Positions 22,998 through 33,600 of a stretch of 64,000 nt of DNA are shown in pieces. The DNA is taken from assembly GCF_043290135.1 (NCBI RefSeq), contig NC_134710.1:13407321-13471320 (forward strand), written 5' to 3'. Origin of the DNA: Rhipicephalus microplus. Its lineage: Eukaryota > Arthropoda > Arachnida > Ixodida > Ixodidae. The notes below the pieces were generated by a model. That model was given only the letters and a program-made list of their open reading frames with translations. It had not been told where the DNA came from and searched no databases. Within the stretch, counting starts at the first letter, position 1. The number at the start of each line of letters is the position of its first letter. The position numbers were made by a program, and so were the translations under genes.

Positions 22998-23282
22998 CAG
23001 CATAGTACTTGCCCCATGCGCACGCATTACTATTAAAGTCTCCCAGCTCGGAAGAGGCGCTTTTTTATTTTCAAGTGTTTTCAAACTTTTGGAAAACCAT
23101 GGTTTATTTTTATTGGCAGTAAAGCTCACTGTGGGGATGAATTTATTAGTCAAGTCAGTTATCTTGACCTTAAACATTAGCCAGCTGTCATTGAGAGAAC
23201 AGGAACCGAGATTGAGTTCGAAGTATGGTAGGAAATCTCGTAGTTCACGATTAATTAATTCATAATTACCTTTATCATACAA
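22998..23282 (-). pseudogene. M1 ORF2, segment between endonuclease and RT
   Basis: Minus-strand frame YDKGNYELINRELRDFLP ... DLTNKFIP ... NKPWFSKSLKTLENKK corresponds to the linker of the same ORF in LINE C (NKANFEGINNDL ... KLTNKYIPV ... HAPWFNNHIKRL). It shifts frame after ENKK, reads AWGKYYA, and is cut at 22998 by LINE C. M1 resumes at 20410 with YYAEIRKAKQTF, so the two parts join at the duplicated target. Confidence 0.8.
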
Positions 23283-24000
23283 GTGAATCGTTTTGCGGAA
23301 AATGGGGCGTATTTTGGGGGTGAAGTTAAATATGGTATGAATGACTTTGTGATCGCCGATTTCGCGTAAGTATGCAATAGATTTTAAGCTTTCGGGGCTG
23401 TTTGTTAGTACCAGGTCTAAAATGTTTGAGTATTCACTAGTGACGCGCGTTGGTTCGGTTACCTGTTGGATGAGGTTAAAGTTGAGGCAAACATAGACGA
23501 ATTCTCTTGCTTCAGTATTTCCCGAGGTTGGTGAAACCTGATTGAGCCAATTAATGGAGGGAAAGTTGAAATCCCCATAAAGCTGAATACGTGTGTTAGG
23601 GTGTTTATTAGTTAGCTGGGATAAGATTTCGTTAAGTTTGCGGGGGATGTCTGGGTCAGTTCGAGGGGGCCTATAGCATACGCCAAGTATTATTGCTTCG
23701 GGAGGGGCACGGCATATTACCCATAATGATTCTAGTTGTGAAGATGTGTTGATTAGAGAGCATGATAGTTCTTTTTAGTGGCGATGAGTACGCCTCCGCC
23801 ACGTGCATTTCTACGATCGTGACGAAAGACGTTAAAGTTTGGCAAGTCGGCCAGTACCTCTGTACCTTAAATGTCGTCACTGAGCCATGTGTCTGTTAGT
23901 ATCAGTACACTACTGCCGGATGATTGTACTAGATTAGACAGGGGCACGCGCTTGGGAAGAAAACTACGTATGTTAGTATAAAGTACAGAAAATGACAGGT
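23283..24000 (-). pseudogene. M1 APE-type endonuclease
   Basis: Minus-strand frames read FSVLYTNIRSFLPKR (first motif, Asn present), LILTDTWLSDD (catalytic ETW motif altered to DTW), a TAA within the next block, VFRHDRRNARGGGVLIA, YRPPRTDPD, LYGDFNFPSINW and EIGDHKVI (SDH altered to GDH). This enzyme nicks target DNA to prime reverse transcription. The stop, a frameshift near 23780 and changes at two catalytic motifs show it is dead. Confidence 0.8.
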
Positions 24001-24190
24001 TTGCTCTTGCGTTTGTACGGGGCTGATGGCGTGCTTGCTGACGGCGACATGATCCCTACGATACGTCTCTGACAATTCCTGCTGCATTGTCATAGATATA
24101 TCGCTGCGCTCCGATGTGCAGGGTTTGGAAGCGTAATGAAAATGGTACGGACTTGCATCTAGCAAAGGTTACAAGCTATTTTCGTGCAGT

Positions 24191-24845
24191 TCAAACTGGA
24201 CACGTGAAATTTTCGCCAATGCTGAAATTAGTCCCTTTTAGTTTTGGGCCGCTCGAAAGGATAGATTCTTTAGTTTTGAAGGATGAAAGCTTAACAATAA
24301 TGGGCCGTTTCTGGTTAGTGTTGTAATGCCCTAGACGATGTGCATGCCCTATATCTTTAGTCTCGACTGTAAGACCAAAGCTTTCGAGGCAGTGGTTAAT
24401 GATTATTTGTTCCGATTGAGCGTATGTTTCCTTCGCGTTGGTGTCGGGAAACCCGCAAAATATTAATTTGTTGCGTCGGAAACGGTTCTCGAGGTCGTCA
24501 AGGCGCTCTTCAATGTCACACATACCATGCGTTAGTTGACCGGTCTTAGAATTAAGGGCGTCGACTTCTGTTCGGAGAGCTAGAAGACTTTGGTAATGCT
24601 TTTCTAAGTCTGCGAGACGGGTGCTTAGGTTAGTGATAGAGTTGTTTGTACTTGTTAGCTGCGTTTTGAGGCTCTGCATCTCGGTTATTAAAGTGGCCTG
24701 CCCGGCAAACAACCTTCTCAGTTCTTCGAGGACGATTTTGTCAGAACCAGGGTTTGTCTCTACATCCCCCGACAGCAGTAGCAAGGCGCGTATGACATCA
24801 ATACATTCAGAAACAAGTAAAAGGCAGCACTGTGGGCTTGGCAGC
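24191..24845 (-). pseudogene. M1 ORF1 protein with 2A-like N-terminus and coiled coil
   Basis: The minus-strand frame begins with a hydrophobic, Cys/Leu-rich stretch (CCLLLVSECIDVIRALLLL) followed by SGDVETNPG, matching the 2A ribosome-skipping signature D-[VI]-E-x-N-P-G-P except that the last Pro is Ser. Residues about 45-130 are heptad-like (LKTQLTSTNNSITNLSTRLADLEK), a coiled coil that would trimerise the RNA-binding ORF1p, followed by NKLIFCGFPD, an RRM-like start, and GHAHRLG. The frame has no ATG after its last upstream stop; a splice from ATGCAG at 24901-24906 could provide one. About 210 codons are open; the C-terminus (CCHC or similar) is not found. Confidence 0.75.
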
Positions 24846-24897
24846 TGCACCAAAAAGTAATCACTTAATTTTTTAGTAAGTGTTTATACGAGCTACT

Positions 24898-25274
24898 AAC
24901 CTGCATGATCAGGATGAACGGATTAGCGGTCTGTGAATCGGCACAGCCGTGAAGCCCACAGTGCGCGGTGAACGGTGGTTGCTGCTTTATAGTCTGCGCA
25001 TAAGATGTTGTCGACGGCGATAGGGCAGCTAGATTCCTTTCGATGATCCACAGCGGGATTGCGGGCTCTGCTGAAGGTCCTGCAGCATGGGTGACAGGCA
25101 GGAGTAAAACGCAAGGTTCACTTCCGTTGCCAGCAGGCCCGAAGTTTCCCGGAGTGGCAGACGAGGCTGTCAGAAAGGCAGACACGAGCAGGTCGGTGAT
25201 GATGCGGGCAAAAACCTGCATGATCAGGATGAACGGATTAGCGGTCTGTGAATTGGCACAGCCGCGAAGCCCAC
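24898..25274 (-). repeat. 5' direct repeats of M1
   Basis: A 62-bp sequence beginning AACCTGCATGATCAGGATGA occurs at 24898-24959 and 25213-25274 with two differences, giving a 315-bp period. It lies just upstream of ORF1, as do tandem promoter monomers in some LINEs. The region between encodes an open minus frame of about 118 codons (24865-25221) with no domain. Confidence 0.75.
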
Positions 25275-25380
25275 GTGATCCGGCTCATAGAGCCCTTTTA
25301 ACTTTCTCAAGCAAAACAGACATGGCATCACGTTTAGAGGCATTTCTCATGTGACTATTTATTCTTTTTTTGCATCTCTG

Positions 25381-25870
25381 TTTTTATGGGCGAAGCTCTT
25401 TAAGGCATTGCCGTTCGTTCTACGGTTATAACCACCGGCGGAACATACCCGTTTGTAACAAACGGTGGCACATTTCCGCTCTCTCGGGCACATATCCGCA
25501 TGTCCACATGTTACGAAAAACGTAGCACTGTGTCTTGATCACTCTCTCGGTGTTCACAAAGCACTGGCCACATATATGCGGTACATACTCTCGTTTAGTC
25601 CTCGGATATCATGCTGGGTAGCGGTACTTGTATATGATGAATATATGGTAAAAAGAAGTGAAATGGTGGTACTTAGTGTTCACTAGATAGACGAACGAAC
25701 GCATGAACGCACGCACAGACGGATGCACGGAATGACGCATGAATGGATGGACAGACGGATGGACACACGGACGGACGTACGAACAGGCACTCGTACCGAC
25801 AGACGGATGGACGGAAGCACGGACGCATTGATAAGCGCCTCGCCCCATTCATTCATTCTGTGGATATGAT
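25381..25870. repeat. Dispersed repeat with degenerate tetranucleotide core
   Basis: The left part has ATGGGCGAAGCTC, a unique segment follows, and 25683-25850 is a GACGGATGGAC-type degenerate tetranucleotide array. The right end (CCCCATTCATTCATTCTGTGGATATG) recurs next to similar arrays near 50050 and 50230. Long minus-strand frames rich in Val, His, Pro and Ser are artefacts of the array. Confidence 0.65.
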
Positions 25871-26929
25871 GTGCTTTTTCGTCTTCTTTTTTTAACACTC
25901 TTCTCTCTTATTCTTTCTTCCTTTACTTCGTTTGTGCCTCCCCTTCGCGAACGAGCAGGCAGGCGTTGTGCCCCTATAGGTGGCAGTTGTCAGCCTGTTC
26001 CCTCCCTAATTCCTCTGTCTTGGTGTTTTCTGTGTACTCAAACCAAATAAAATAAATAAAAACAAATTGCTTATGTTCTCTGCTGTGCGCGAAATTGCGA
26101 GGTGAGTTTTATTGTTGGTGAACTTCTTGAAGTGTCCAACGGACAGCGGAATAATGTGGATTACATTTAACGCCAAGTGCTTTCGTCGGTACCTGCGTAA
26201 ACGATCTACTTTGCAAGTATGCAAGCAACAAACATGTGCCTGGTGACCCATGTCCTCTAGATAAGAAACAAGCACAATGCGTTGGAATACAGTGCTCGCT
26301 AGTCTTTCATCCATCACTTTTCTTGCAGCCCGTTTTCCTTCTTGAGCAGGCAGTGCCTACTATTATTCGCGTTATCGGTGAGCAGATCGACGAGTTATCT
26401 ATCACGCTACGATTCGCATGTCTGCATTCGCACACGTAGTGGTAATTTATCGGAGCATTATGCGAAGAAAAACATAACACAAGTAGTGTTCGCAAGCTTC
26501 TTCGTGCTTATTATCATTTTGTGCAGTGTCATAAATTTGAGTTATTGTGACTTTTGAAATAAACTGAAACGCCATAATTTTAGTGTAACTAGGCGTCATT
26601 TCTTCTTCTCAAAACTGGAGAACACAAGCATTGTGCATGCTAAAGAACCTGCGTATGTGTGAAGAAAATAAGCAATGCTGCAGATATGAAACAAATACGC
26701 CATTGCTTTTTTTTAATTCATCTGACGAAGATGCCACGAATGCTGAATAAAAGTACGAAGAATAAGTTTGCTTGTAAAACTGATTCAAAGTGAACAGTAG
26801 TACAATTAAACATCACAATCTAGGCATGAGTCGGTATCAGGTTAGCTGGAGTAGACTTCAAGCGCACTCCTGAAAGACTCACCGGCGATCGCCTTAGCGC
26901 GAGTCCTTAGTGATCGGGTACCTATTATA
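25871..26929. other. Unassigned AT-rich sequence
   Basis: No protein, RNA or repeat is recognised. Open frames stay below 105 codons without motifs. Confidence 0.4.
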
Positions 26930-27209
26930 CACAGTAAAAAAAATTTACACCCAAAAGGGTGTAAATGAGCTTGTCCCATGGACGACACCCTAAGGGCCTT
27001 AATTCAGCACCTTCCAAAAAGGGTGCTTTTCCATGCACCCTTAGAATACGGTGTACATGTAAAAAACTGTAGGGTGTTACAAAAACACCCTTAAAGAAGG
27101 GTGCCTTCAATGTCCTCCACTTTTAGCACCCACTGATGAGGGTGCGAGAAGGGTGCACAAGGGTATTGAGTGCCCATGGCAGGGGTGCCAGTATTCTTTT
27201 AGACTGCAC
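26930..27209. mobile_element. GGGTG-rich MITE-like element
   Basis: It starts CACAGTAAAAAAAATTTACA and then has the palindrome TTTACACCCAAAAGGGTGTAAA. The interior is filled with GGGTGC/GCACCC motifs in both directions, and the right end TTTTAGACTGCA loosely mirrors the left (CAGTCTAAAA). The termini are inferred from comparison with 34721-34913, which has the same palindrome and a TTTTTTATTGTGT end. Confidence 0.6.
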
Positions 27210-27592
27210 TAATAGATATCAGCATGCACTGATTACACACTACTTGAAGAAAGTGGTCCTGATTATCAATGGTGCGCCACCAGTCGAGCTCCATTCATTG
27301 CGTGTGGGCAAAAATATAAACACGTACAATCGTGTATGAACTTCTGCCGGATCTATATATACTTCACAGTATATGCATAATGCGTGTTACAGAAAACTGA
27401 GCCTTGCTGCTCTTGCATATTACATTTATTTAATATGCAAATAAAACTTATAAACTTTTCTTCTGCCAAACAACTTTGTCACCAGATGTCTAACATGTTC
27501 ACGTATACGTACACTACACACGTAACACCTCAAATGTTTATTATGTTTTTTTTCAGTTTCACTTTATTGACAATTGTTTGAAACATACAATT
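27210..27592. other. Unassigned AT-rich sequence
   Basis: Nothing is recognised; the last part may be a degraded further unit of the adjoining ~100-bp satellite. Confidence 0.35.
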
Positions 27593-28240
27593 ACACTGGT
27601 TTCAGTTTAGTATGCTGCTTCAAGTACATAGAGACTACAAATGAAATACACGCTAATATATCCCTATAATTCTTTCAAGTATCTACAATCCCAGTGATTG
27701 CCACGCCGTGGTGGTCTAGTGGCTAAGGTACTCGGATGCTGACCCGCAGGGCGCGGGTTCGAATCCCGGCTGCGGCGGCTGCATTTCCGATGGAGGCGGA
27801 AATGTTGTAGGCCCGTGTGCTCAGATTTGGGTGCACGTTAAAGAACCCCAGGTGGTCGAAATTTCCGGAGCCCTCCACTACGGCGTCTCTCATAATCATA
27901 TGGTGGTTGTGGGACATTAAAACCCCACATATCAATCAATCAATCCCAGTGGTTTCCAGTTTATTACTTCTTCATGTACACAATCGGTTAATAGGAATGA
28001 AATACAGGCAAATATATACTTATAAATCTCAAATATATACAATCACCATGATTTCACTATATACGCCTTCATGTACACAATCGTTCCCAAGAAGTGATGC
28101 ACACGAAAATATATACCGATAGTGTTTTCAAATGTATACAATCACAGTGGTTTAAGCTTTGTATTCCTGGATGTATAACAATTGGTTATGAGAAATGATG
28201 TACATGAAAACATATATGGGTTTTCGCACATATAACTTTA
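27593..28240. repeat. ~100-bp satellite, four degenerate units, split by a SINE
   Basis: Units begin CACTGGTTTCAG (27593), CCAGTGGTTTCC (27944), CCATGATTTCAC (28045) and CAGTGGTTTAAG (28144), each followed by TTCATGTACACAAT and ending AAATATATACAATC or similar. The spacing is 97-100 bp once the SINE at 27697-27940 is removed. Confidence 0.7.
27697..27940 (+). mobile_element. Ruka-like SINE in satellite
   Basis: A well-preserved copy with B box GGGTTCGAATCCCGG and an ATCAATCAAT tail. CAATCCCAGTG is duplicated at 27686-27696 and 27941-27951. The duplication falls on the boundary of two satellite units. Confidence 0.95.
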
Positions 28241-28359
28241 GCGAATACTTAAAAAACCAATACAATGATCAGAAACAGAATAGGCTAAAAACGAACACAA
28301 AACCGAGTCAGGACACACAAAAAACAAAAGAGGCAATGCATAATTATGGCTAATGACAC
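28241..28359. other. Short unassigned spacer
   Basis: AT-rich; nothing recognised. Confidence 0.4.
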
Positions 28360-29335
28360 AGCTGGGTCATATTATGCCAAATGTCCCAGCCATTTTGGCG
28401 ACCATCTCAAGTGTATTCGAAAAACTCGTGCTGCGTTGAAAATAGTGAACTTCTGGAATATTTAGAAGAGGAAAATTATTTGGTAACATGGCTGCCTTCT
28501 GAACTTCCTGGAATGCCGTCTAGGTGTTGTATGTGAAAAATTTTATTTTAAAAGCACCGCTCCTTCTTTCTATATGAAACTCGGTCTACGTGTTAAGTAA
28601 CAAGAGTTTAATGTGGGCGAGTTGGTTCATCGTGGTTGTGTGCTAGTCACAGCGCGACAACTTCAGGAAGAGACAGAAAGGACAAGAAAGAGCACCGACT
28701 GTCAAGTGAATTTAATGAATGTGCTACGAGCGCCTTTATACGGGGTACAAGAACAGTGCTCATGCGCGATGACACGTGTGACCACTACAAAATATTATTT
28801 ACTGAGAAAAGAATACTCCCTCTCGGAAAGGATGAGTGAACATGCAGTGATGCACTGATCATTGGTCTTCCTGATAAAAAATACTTCTGCAAACTTTAAA
28901 TTAGCATTAAGTAAACCTATTCTTGTGACGAATGGGGCAAGATCGACTATTCCTGTTGCTGTCTAGTACACAAACTTTTGAAAGCTTGCAAGGAGTGGAA
29001 ACTAACACGTTAATATCATATCTGCTGGCTACTTTTTTTAATTGTGAGACACGTTATGTGGTATAACATGCAAAGGTATTGGTCATTCTGTTTTTTTTTG
29101 TTGGTCCTGTCTTCTTTCACTTTACTTTCTGCAGGAAGGTTTAACAAACGGGTGTGATGATTCTGTTGGGATATCCAGCATCTTTTAGTCTTTTAATCTG
29201 GTTTTTAAGCCTGACTTCACCCTTGTGCTAACATGACATCTGAAGGGTGGCCTGAATACATGTGGTGTCAATTCCTCTTTTTACTAGTTTTAAATGCCCA
29301 CTATCAAAAGGCAGAATATTCTTAGCACTCCTGAG
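28360..29335 (-). mobile_element. Penelope-like element copy, left arm of a palindrome
   Basis: On the minus strand, from about 29290, it reads as a Penelope-type RT C-terminal region (IKRLKDAGYPNRIIT ... FLQKVK), then a segment shared with the right copy including a poorly open linker, and a 3' end with CACTGTTCTTGTACC and GGTCGCCAAAATGGCTGGG. It is the inverted counterpart of 29340-30660 but lacks most of the GIY-YIG part (about 225 bp) and about 390 bp of 3' sequence. Stops are frequent. Confidence 0.75.
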
Positions 29336-29339
29336 CTGA

Positions 29340-30660
29340 CAGCACCAGCCGATACCCCAACGGCATCACACTCGTTTGCGAAGCCCTCCTGCAGAAAGTA
29401 AAGTTAAAGGAAACAGGACCAAAAGAAAAACAGAATGACCAATGACCTTTGCATATTACACGATACTACGTACATAAGGTGTCTCACAATTTTAGAAAAG
29501 GAGCCAGCAGATATGATATTGTTGTTTTCTACCCCTTGCAAGCTTTCAAAAGTGCATGTGCTTATAGCAACAGGAATAGTCAATCTTGCACCATCCGTCA
29601 CTAGAATAGGTTTACTGAATGCCAATCGAATGTGTATGTGATACCGCTAACATGTGGAAAAATAAACATAGGACAAACTGGGCAATGCTTCAATGATCGA
29701 GCAAGACAGCATGCTTTAAATGTTAAGAAGGGCTATAGTAGTCTCATGGCCGGACACCGTAAAGAATGTAAGTGTATTCCTAGGTTTCATAAAACAAGGT
29801 TTTTGAAAAAAAGCAAGCAGAAAAAATGAGAGATTTTAGAACTCTTTATCAGGAAGGCCAAGGATCAATGCATCAGTACATCTTCACTTATCTTTTCCGA
29901 AAAAGAGTATTCTTTTCTCGGTTAAAAATATTTTGTCATGGTCACACACGTGTTGTTGCAGATGAGCCCTGTTCTTGTGCTCAGTATAAAAACGCTCGTA
30001 GCACTTTCAATAAAATTCAGTTGACAGCACTCTTTCCTGTCCTTCTTGTGATAAGATTTTTATTATAAAAAGAACTTTATTTTCTTACAATTTAGGTATA
30101 TTGATGAGTTTTCATTGTATCACAACATGGAGCAAATTGCATCTCAATACGGGCAAAAATCACGATTTTGTGACATTCATGATATTTTCTCGTATATTTC
30201 AGCAGCTTGAAAGCTCTAAAGATATTTTTTCCTCAAAATATACTTTCTGTGGAGTAAGTATTCACTGCACAGATAGTCATACAAAGTGCAATATTGCAAT
30301 AAAAAATGCAAACATAACACATTTTGGCTTGATCCTTGGAAGTGAATGTGGCAAAAAAATTGCACTAATATTATTGAGCTTCAAATAACTTACACAAGCA
30401 CATTTACTTAACATGTAGACTGAATTTGCTTTAGAAAAAGTAAGCGGTAGTTTTAAAATGAAATTTTTCACAAACAGCACCAAGACGGCATTATGCCAGG
30501 AAGTTTAGAACCCAGCCACATGAACAAAACTTTTTTTCTCGCTGAGATATTCTAGCAGTTCACTGTTTTCAACGCAGTAAGTCAGCACTTTTTTTTTTCA
30601 AATACATTTCAGATGGTCGCCAAAGTGGCTGGGATCTTTGGCATGGAATGGTCATGCTAT
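29340..30660 (+). mobile_element. Penelope-like element copy, right arm of a palindrome
   Basis: It begins inside the RT C-terminus (GITLVCEALLQKVK near 29350), continues through the linker and GIY-YIG endonuclease, then a segment ILELFIRKAKDQCIS near 29835 and a 3' region ending GGTCGCCAAAGTGGCTGGG. Shared blocks with the left copy include 29400-29630 and 29865-30055 as well as 30450-30645. It is 5'-truncated and decayed. Confidence 0.75.
29620..29830 (+). pseudogene. GIY-YIG endonuclease domain of Penelope-like element
   Basis: The frame from 29632 reads YVIPLTCGKINIGQTGQC, NDRARQH and GHRKECKCIPRF. In Penelope-like elements the domain begins V-Y-x-I-P-L-x-C-G-x-x-Y-I-G-Q-T-G; here the second motif Tyr is Asn (NIG). 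The conserved Arg and a His/Cys cluster (H-R-K-E-C-K-C) are present. This nuclease would cut target DNA; the frame stops at 29829 before the usual end and shifts into the next segment. Confidence 0.75.
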
Positions 30661-33600
30661 ATTTAAGCAAAATAATTTACACAAATAACAATATTTATTC
30701 ATCTACCATGACCACACTAGAAAAAGTTGTTCAGGCATTGTGACACTAAACGTTTCAGCGTCGTACTGCCTGAACAACTTCTTTGGTAAACTCCAAACTC
30801 ACGCCGAGAAAAAGCGCTCTATCACGGTGGTTGTTAAAGGCTTTGAGGCCGTAGACAATGTTGAAAATAAAAAAAACAACTCATCAGTGCTGTCACTCCT
30901 TCTTCGTCATTACTGACACGGAAGATTTTTCGGTCATCCACGTGGAGGTTCAGGAACTAGGCTTGCTCTAGGCTGTGGTAGGGGTAGACTACGCAGGGCG
31001 TCAGTGGCACCCTCTCGTCCTGTAATAAGAGCAAATATGATTTCTCATAAAATGATGTTCGTGCTGTTCCGGCAGCACCATATATGAAGAATGTGTAGTG
31101 TATATTCTTTGAAATGGCGTGTAATTGAAATTACACTGAACTCGAAGCATACAGCCCATACATTCCAATAATTTCGTATGATAGAGATAAGATAGTTTTT
31201 CAGCATACAGCCAATTCCCGAATTGAGGTGAAGTGTAAGACTACAGCTCAAAAATGGCACTTACGAAAGCCTGACCTCACCTAAGAATCAAATTTCTTAT
31301 AGGGTAATGAGCCAGTGTGAAAAACAATTCTTAAAGTACAACATTCAGAACATGTGGCATTAATCAAAACGCACAAGAAACTTACCTCTTCATGTAAAAA
31401 CAGTGAAGGCATCTCTGCTTTCTCTTTTACATGAGAACAAATGATCTTGGGCGGGGCACTAGCAAAGAGGTCCGCAAAAAAAGTAAAAGATTTATTGACT
31501 TTAATCACGCCTCTAACAATTTGAGGAATTGTGACAATTCAGCAATCAGTGCGATTCTGACTGCCTCTTTAAGGGCATCAAAAATGAACAATTTTCTCGT
31601 TCTTTCTACCCTCACAAGAAGCTCCGTCCATGGCATCTAATCGAAATTTGACGCTGTGCTTCCTATTCGCCTGCTTTCCAGACGTAGGGCTGCGAACATG
31701 TATTTTGTGCACCTAATCTAGCACAGAAATTCGTCATCTATAATTCAATCGTCTTTATTCATTGTAATTTGATAAAAGATGTGATAGCTCGTCCAGTTTT
31801 TAAAGAGTTGCGGGCCTGCAATAGGCACTGCCTAGCACGCATGAAAGTATTTCATTTTTAAAAAATTTCTTTAAAGCTTGCTTTCAGAAAAAGTATCTGG
31901 CATATTTCGACAACCAAGCCCATCCTCTGATGGCAATCAGGTGCACGCTATTAGCGATTATTGACCACGGGATTCACAAACGTAACCCGTGCCTAAATAC
32001 TCAGTTAAACACAATCAAGCAAGCACGAGTGCTCGAGCGACACCAACGGGCGCGGACGCCGTCTACGTTGCAGCAGCCATGGCTTATGCTAGAGCTACCG
32101 CACATAGCTCCCACAGTCACGTATACTCTTTCGATTCTGTTATATCGCCGAACGTTATCGCAGATGAAAGCAAAGCACGAAAACAGCCAACACAAACGAG
32201 GGAAAACAACGCACGGCGATGGCCACAACAACGCGCCTTTGGAAGTCTGCTAGATCTTTCCCTGTTGCGGGTGACCCTTGTCCTAAATAGCTTCAAAGAC
32301 CGAGGCGCACGTGCTGGAAGCATCGCGGCATATCAGCACCTCCAACTATACCGTATTTAAGCAAAAAAAAAGCCATTTCGTACAGTGCGCCTCTGTACAT
32401 AAATTTTTTTCTTTCTTTTTTTACGCTTACACCTACAGAAGCACGTTGCACATTTGAGTATTAATAGAAATGTTATTACGATGTTGCCTAAAGCGCATCT
32501 TGAAACAATATCAATCACTTTGAGCAGTGTAGAGACTATGTGCGGTCAGCAACTAATCGCGCACTTGTTAAGTGATCACATCACTCACTGTATGAGCTAT
32601 GCAGGCACTTACACAACATCGCGCATAGCAGTGTGAGCTCGTTAAGTGACACGTTTAATCGGGCATCTGCAACAGGCCCGCGAACGCATGCTGTTGTAAA
32701 TGGCTGGCAGCCTACTTTGGTAGAGCTGCTGCAGGCACCCAGCTAGCGCTGTATGATTGCTACCTACGAAAACAGTACAGTCACTGTTAACAGGCCCACG
32801 TTGTCCGTGTCCACCGCTCCATGAATATTCCTTAATCCCAGCGTCGCTTCGAACACGGTGTCATGCGTCACCACCATTGAAGATGCGCCTGTTCGCTAGA
32901 ACTCACACAGCGACCAAGACCCCAGACCAACGCAACGCATTTGAAAGACGGATGAGACAGAGAGAGCAACGTTGAGAGAGAGAAGGAGGAGGCACTGGCA
33001 GCTGCGCCGCAGCTGTCGACGCAGGTGTTCGGTGACGCAACTATTCGCTTATCTACACCACCGTTGTGGGGCAACGCTGGCCCGGGTGAGCAGGGGGGGG
33101 GGGGAGCGGGAAACCCGCCAAGAGGGCGCCGAAAGACAAACGCTATGGCGCATACGGCGGGCGGCGGTTCGACACGGAAGGCAAGGAAAGCAATCCTACT
33201 GCGCTTCAAGAATGACTCCTTGTAAATGGCAACACTCCTTCCACCCAGCCGCACAGCGGCGCAGGTTATTTCCCAGCCTCGGGTTCTTTGAGTATTTTCA
33301 CAGAATGCGACTGCAGTGGGCGAAAAATAGTGAAGCAAAACTTTCGGAAAACAAAGTGCACCCTGGAATGGCCAGAAACAATAATTATTTCGTCCTCGGT
33401 GGCATTAGCGGAAGAGCATCGCTACACCTTTTTTCAGAGGAATTTCTTTTCGCATTGTCTGTGTCTGGCAATTCCGCATGTGGAGCCGCAAACACTGAAT
33501 GCGTAGTCGAAGCTGGAACAAATTAATCCACAGTCACGGATGTTTAGAAGGCTTGTCACGCACCACGAAACGTGCCGAGGTTGTTATAACAAACTTCTTG

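Larger units (their letters stand above)
18535..25290 (-). mobile_element. CR1/Jockey-like LINE (M1), interrupted
   Basis: Read on the minus strand: 5' direct repeats (25274-24898), ORF1 with coiled coil (24845-24191), APE-type endonuclease (about 24000-23283), start of the RT ORF (23282-22998), an interruption by a plus-strand LINE (22997-20411), the rest of the RT ORF (20410-18642), and a 3' end of AATAAAGTGAAGTGAAGTGAAG. Removing the insertion gives about 4.2 kb, a normal size for this class. The 3' tail is a short tandem repeat rather than long poly(A). Every ORF carries defects. The 5' limit is approximate. Confidence 0.8.

Noticed and set aside
25683..25898. Possible CRISPR-like or coding repeat in the degenerate GACGGATGGA tract
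   Set aside because: Units are tetranucleotide-based and continuous with no spacers; the host is a eukaryote.
27723..27935. Recurrent frames with SQNHHMIMRDAVVEGSGNFDHLGF-like text at SINE positions
   Set aside because: These are translations of the antisense SINE body, repeated wherever the SINE occurs.
32868..33526. 156-codon minus and 184-codon plus frames
   Set aside because: They overlap on opposite strands in a locally GC-rich stretch with a poly-G tract; no motif or conserved pattern.
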